From Seiridium cupressi (lineage: Eukaryota > Ascomycota > Sordariomycetes > Amphisphaeriales > Sporocadaceae), in the NCBI GenBank assembly GCA_036674765.1, contig JARVKI010000197.1, positions 1 through 24,234 of the forward strand: DNA of 24,234 nucleotides, written 5' to 3'. Positions within the stretch are counted from its first letter, which is position 1. Every line of letters begins with the position of its first letter. This document shows, piece after piece, positions 21,104-24,234 of the stretch. The notes under the pieces are model-generated. The model made no database searches, had not been told where the DNA came from, and worked only from the letters and a program-made list of their open reading frames with translations. The translations under genes and the position numbers were made by a program.

Positions 21104-22468
21104 ATGGCCCAGCCAACTGCCGAGCCGGTCGAGGACTACGAGTACGTGAAGCTCCAGGAGAGACATTGGCACCCGCCATGGCTGACATTCGCTTCCCTAC
21201 AGTTATGAGGCCCTGCCTCCAAACTTCTCCCTCGCGCAGAACATGGTGGCCGGTGCTTTTGCCGGTATAGCAGTGAGTGCCACCACCATGTCGCCAAACT
21301 CTGTTGGGCCCGGCAACTCACAGGCCATTTAGGAACACACCGCAATGTATCCCCTCGACGCGATCAAGGTGCGCAATCTCAAGCCCGGGCTTGGTTCTTC
21401 CCCGAGAGCACCTATGGGACTGACTCGAGCACACAGACGCGCATGCAAATCGTGAATTCGAGTACCGCATATAAGGGCATGGTTGATGGCACGATGAGGA
21501 TTGCAGCCGGAGAGGGTATTCTGAAGCTGTGGAGAGGAATGTCCAGTGTCGTGGTCGGTGCAGGTACGTGAGCCCAATGCCTCGCCAGGCCTTCTCATCC
21601 CATTGTTCCGAACGGCAGAAGCTGATTCCGTAACCTCCAGGTCCTGCCCACGCCGTGTACTTCGCAACCTACGAAGCAGTGAAACATGCCATGGGGGGCA
21701 ATCAAGTAGGAGTACATCACCCTCTCGCTGCCGGTAAGTCCCAAATATCCCCCCCTTTCCGTGCAAGGAATTATTGTGACTAACAACTGGGGCAGCAACC
21801 AGTGGAGCTGCGGCAACCATTGCAAGCGATGCATTCATGAACCCCTTTGATGGTAGGCCTTTCTCCCATATTTGCATTACAAGCTTGTAGCTCACCTCTC
21901 GGCAGTCATCAAGCAGCGCATGCAGATCAAGAATTCTAGCAAGATGTACCGGTCCATGTGGGACTGTGCCCGATATGTCTATAGGAACGAGGGTCTCTCG
22001 GCCTTCTACGTCTCTTATCCGACGACACTGTCCATGACAGTGCCGTTTACGGCTCTGCAGTTCCTGGCCTACGAGTCGATATCTACGAGCATGAACCCCG
22101 ACAAGAAATACGACCCGATAACACATTGCACGGCTGGTGCCGTCGCCGGCGGCTTTGCTGCTGCCCTCACAACGCCCATGGACGTCATCAAGACCATGTT
22201 GCAGACGCGAGGATCGGCGACGGACCCAGAACTTCGCTCTGTCAACGGCTTCATGGCTGGATGCAGGCTGATGTACCGGCGAGAGGGCATGCGGGGCTTC
22301 TTCAAGGGAGTGAAGCCGAGAATCGTAACCACAATGCCCAGCACGGCTATCTGCTGGTCCGCTTACGAATTCTCAAAGTAAGTTGAAATCATTCTCCAGT
22401 TCCCTGTGCGCTGGACCCATGGCTGACCATCCACCAGGGCGTACTTCATTCGAAGAAACACGTCGTAA
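21104..22468 (+). CDS. Mitoferrin, mitochondrial iron carrier (MRS3/MRS4 type)
   Basis: Mitochondrial carrier family member that imports iron across the inner membrane for heme and Fe-S synthesis. Eight exons: 21104-21141, 21203-21272, 21333-21368, 21437-21563, 21641-21733, 21796-21852, 21906-22377 and 22438-22468 (307 residues). The seven introns are 53-77 bp, and the third exon is only 36 bp. The spliced N-terminus contains DYEALPPNFSLAQN. The three carrier repeats carry P43-x-D45-xx-K48, P138-x-D140-xx-K143 and P231-x-D233-xx-K236. Mitoferrin-specific features are GAGPAHAVYFATYE in the first repeat and ASDAFMNPFDVIKQRMQ in the second. Six transmembrane helices are expected from the fold. 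The first donor (GTACGT) was chosen over the adjacent GT because only it restores the DYDYEALPPN reading. Length matches MRS3/MRS4 (304-314). Candidate iron-GATA sites lie upstream. Confidence 0.94.
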
Positions 22469-23246
22469 AAACTTGGCTTGACCGCGAAGCAGTTCTTGCT
22501 GCTACCGGCGATGAGACTTGTCACCGATCTCGGATCTGCCGTACTGTCAGTACCTCCGAGCGTCTCACGGTAGCGCCGAGTTTCGCGGCCGGCGGCGGAT
22601 GACCCGGCCTTCTCACCGCCTGTGTGGGATATTTGCCAATCGGCAGTGACTTCTTAATCTTGTCCTAGAGCCGCCCGTTGTTTTGGCAATCTCGGCTTAT
22701 GGCGATCTAGCTGCACTTACCGGTGGGCAGCTCGGCCCCGCATCGATTTTCCGTACAGATTTCCCCGAGCAATCAAACCCCCCAGAGAGAAGTAGATCGA
22801 TGGGAGGTCGCAAAAAGTAATTGTACATAGGTCTTTTGGCATGGACTTATACCCAGGCGTCACAGGGCAGTGCCGGCTGGGCCTTGCCATTGACGGGCGT
22901 TTTTGCTTTTGAACTGGATGGATGATACCGTGAATCTTGGTTGGTGCGAACGGCGTAGTGGCACTTGATGACCCATGCAACCTCAAAACCTGTACAGTAT
23001 ATTGCATATGGACGACAATAGAGCCATTGATTAGACGGTTGAAATGATCTGACACGTACTTTTACTCCGCAATATACTGTGTATGTTTATATCGTGTCCC
23101 ATATACAGGATCTTGACTTGGAGGTAGTGGCTATTCGGCCAGAACCCTTCAGATTTAGGACTGCAAATCGAATCGCTATGGTAAAACCATCGAGTCTACG
23201 AAACTCCTTCTTCACCTCCGTCGTTCCCCCACCCTGAACTCGACAT
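22469..23246. other. Convergent intergenic region between mitoferrin and the secreted-protein gene
   Basis: The 778 bp should contain both 3' untranslated regions. A minus-strand frame at 22717-23055 is open for 112 codons but has no recognisable domain, signal peptide or neighbouring exon, so it is not called. No repeat or RNA gene is evident. Confidence 0.5.
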
Positions 23247-23888
23247 TCAAGAAGGGTTGACCGCCGTCAATTCGACTCCGAGACCAGTCAAGCTCACCGT
23301 CCCTCCCGGCGCCGCCGCGGAGGTGATACTCGTCGACGAGGGCAGCCCGCCCTGCTTCCACTTCACGACGTACGTGCCCTCAGCCTCGGTGGCGTCGAGG
23401 AAGAAGTACGACTGGGCGGTCCCGTCGTTGAGGATGGGGAAGACGATGTTGGCGTACCGGAACCAGAAGATCAGGTTGTCGTCGGTCACGCTGGCGGCGC
23501 TGTGCAGGAAGAAGAGCGGATCCGCGGCCCCCTCTGCGTTGTTGAGGGTCAGGAAGGTCGGGTCCGGCAGTGTTGCGCCCGGCGTGGTGGGTTCAATGTA
23601 CAGGAGGTCTGCGCGGACGGCGGGCACTGTCGGCTCTGTCAGTATGCCGGTCCTTGTATCGAAGAACGGAAGGAGGGGGAAACAAGTACCGGCGAAGTTG
23701 AAGGCTGTCTGTATGCTGGCCGGAACGGTGGAGCCAATGTATAGGTTTCCATCGCCATACCAGACACGGTCGAAGTGGTCCACATTGTTGATCTTGTAAT
23801 TTACCGTCAGGTTATACGGCGTGCCGGCGAGGGCGACACCGGCAAGGGCGAGGCACGTGGCAGCTGCCCGTAGGATGGAGGAGTGCAT
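23247..23888 (-). CDS. Small secreted protein, function unknown
   Basis: A single-exon gene of 213 residues. The N-terminus is a clear signal peptide: MHSSILRAAATCLALAG followed by VALA and a likely cleavage after residue 21 (AxA-G). The mature part starts GTPYNLTV, with a possible N-glycosylation site at N26. It continues with a beta-rich, Asn/Asp/aromatic composition (for example VDHFDRVWYGDGNLYIGS and DDNLIFWFRYANIVF) and has one cysteine, in GTCFPLL. It has no GPI-type hydrophobic tail and no known catalytic motif. Codon use is strongly biased to C/G third positions, which supports real coding. The composition suggests a compact extracellular beta fold, but I do not recognise the family. 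It could be a cell-surface or host- or substrate-facing protein; no function is assigned. It faces mitoferrin convergently. Confidence 0.78.
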   Translation of the reverse strand: MHSSILRAAATCLALAGVALAGTPYNLTVNYKINNVDHFDRVWYGDGNLYIGSTVPASIQTAFNFAGTCFPLLPFFDTRTGILTEPTVPAVRADLLYIEPTTPGATLPDPTFLTLNNAEGAADPLFFLHSAASVTDDNLIFWFRYANIVFPILNDGTAQSYFFLDATEAEGTYVVKWKQGGLPSSTSITSAAAPGGTVSLTGLGVELTAVNPS

Positions 23889-24234
23889 GATGGCGAGCTA
23901 CGAAACAGTCGAAGAGCATGCCACCCGACTATTCGGGAATATGTTATAACAAACAAGACTTGGTTTAGATGAACAGTGAATTGGTCCCCGCTGGGTTAGG
24001 GGAGATCGACAATGCGCTCACTATTCTCGGGTGCACATCCGACCACGACAAGACATGGGACATTTGAGTGCGCATTGCGGACTACTATATATTCTTTATA
24101 TTGCCCTGGCCCCGACCTCTTGGGCCTTGACCGGATCAGGGGGGGGGGGGGGGGGGGGGGGCCCGCGGCCAAACCATATTGGGGTGTTGAATTGCCAACC
24201 ACGTAAAGCCACAATGGTAAGGTTTGGGAACACC
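23889..24234. other. Upstream flank of the secreted-protein gene
   Basis: This 346 bp is the presumed promoter of the minus-strand secreted-protein gene. It contains an AT-rich stretch at about 24083-24104 that includes a TATATA element, and the poly-G tract. No gene is recognisable; frames crossing the poly-G run are artefacts of the homopolymer. Confidence 0.5.
24139..24161. repeat. 23-bp poly-G homopolymer
   Basis: A run of 23 uninterrupted G residues precedes a GC-rich stretch near the right end of the window. It could form G-quadruplex structures on this strand and is difficult to sequence accurately. Together with the poly-C run at the left end, it brackets the gene-bearing part of the window. 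Confidence 0.95.

Noticed and set aside
22717..23055. 112-codon minus-strand frame downstream of mitoferrin
   Set aside because: No domain, no signal peptide and no splice partner; probably within the convergent 3' regions.

Overview
The window looks like ordinary nuclear DNA of a filamentous ascomycete (Pezizomycotina, most likely Sordariomycetes). The evidence is short 50-130 bp GT-AG introns with recognisable CTAAC/CTGAC branch points, a divergent histone H2A/H2B pair, and protein sequences that resemble Neurospora/Magnaporthe-type orthologues by recall. All gene models below were spliced by eye from the nucleotide sequence; no database search was possible. Ten genes can be supported, nine of them with a recognisable family.

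Layout from left to right: histone H2A (-, 544-1138) and histone H2B (+, 3322-3921) share a 2.2 kb divergent intergenic region. SQS1-type R3H/G-patch protein (-, 4807-7069) is convergent with H2B and divergent from the autophagy protease ATG4 (+, 8297-9781). ATG4 converges on the J-protein JJJ1 (-, 10185-11854), which is divergent from an SPX-RING protein (+, 13795-15306). That gene converges closely on a fungal cystathionine gamma-synthase (-, 15556-17473), which is divergent from a CodA-like amidohydrolase (+, 18155-19567). Next come a mitochondrial iron carrier of the mitoferrin/MRS3-MRS4 family (+, 21104-22468) and a small secreted protein of unknown function (-, 23247-23888). The first eight genes alternate strand strictly.

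The genes do not form one pathway. They cover chromatin (H2A/H2B), ribosome biogenesis and splicing helicase activation (SQS1), 60S maturation (JJJ1), autophagy (ATG4), phosphate/inositol-pyrophosphate sensing (SPX-RING), sulfur amino-acid synthesis (CGS) and mitochondrial iron import (mitoferrin). I see no mobile element, CRISPR array, rRNA or tRNA gene, and no gene cluster that would count as a new system.

The leads worth a second look are regulatory and enzymatic. They are: (1) a CGCGTC/Mlu-box cluster across the histone pair that includes introns of both genes; (2) an exact ATCWGATAA iron-GATA motif plus a near copy upstream of mitoferrin; (3) a TCACGTGA E-box and a near-consensus CYS-3 site upstream of cystathionine gamma-synthase; (4) a C-terminal CaaX box on the SPX-RING protein, suggesting membrane anchoring; and (5) a CodA-like amidohydrolase in which the positions of the catalytic Glu and a metal-ligand Asp appear replaced. 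The window is also framed by a 21-bp poly-C tract near its left end and a 23-bp poly-G tract near its right end.
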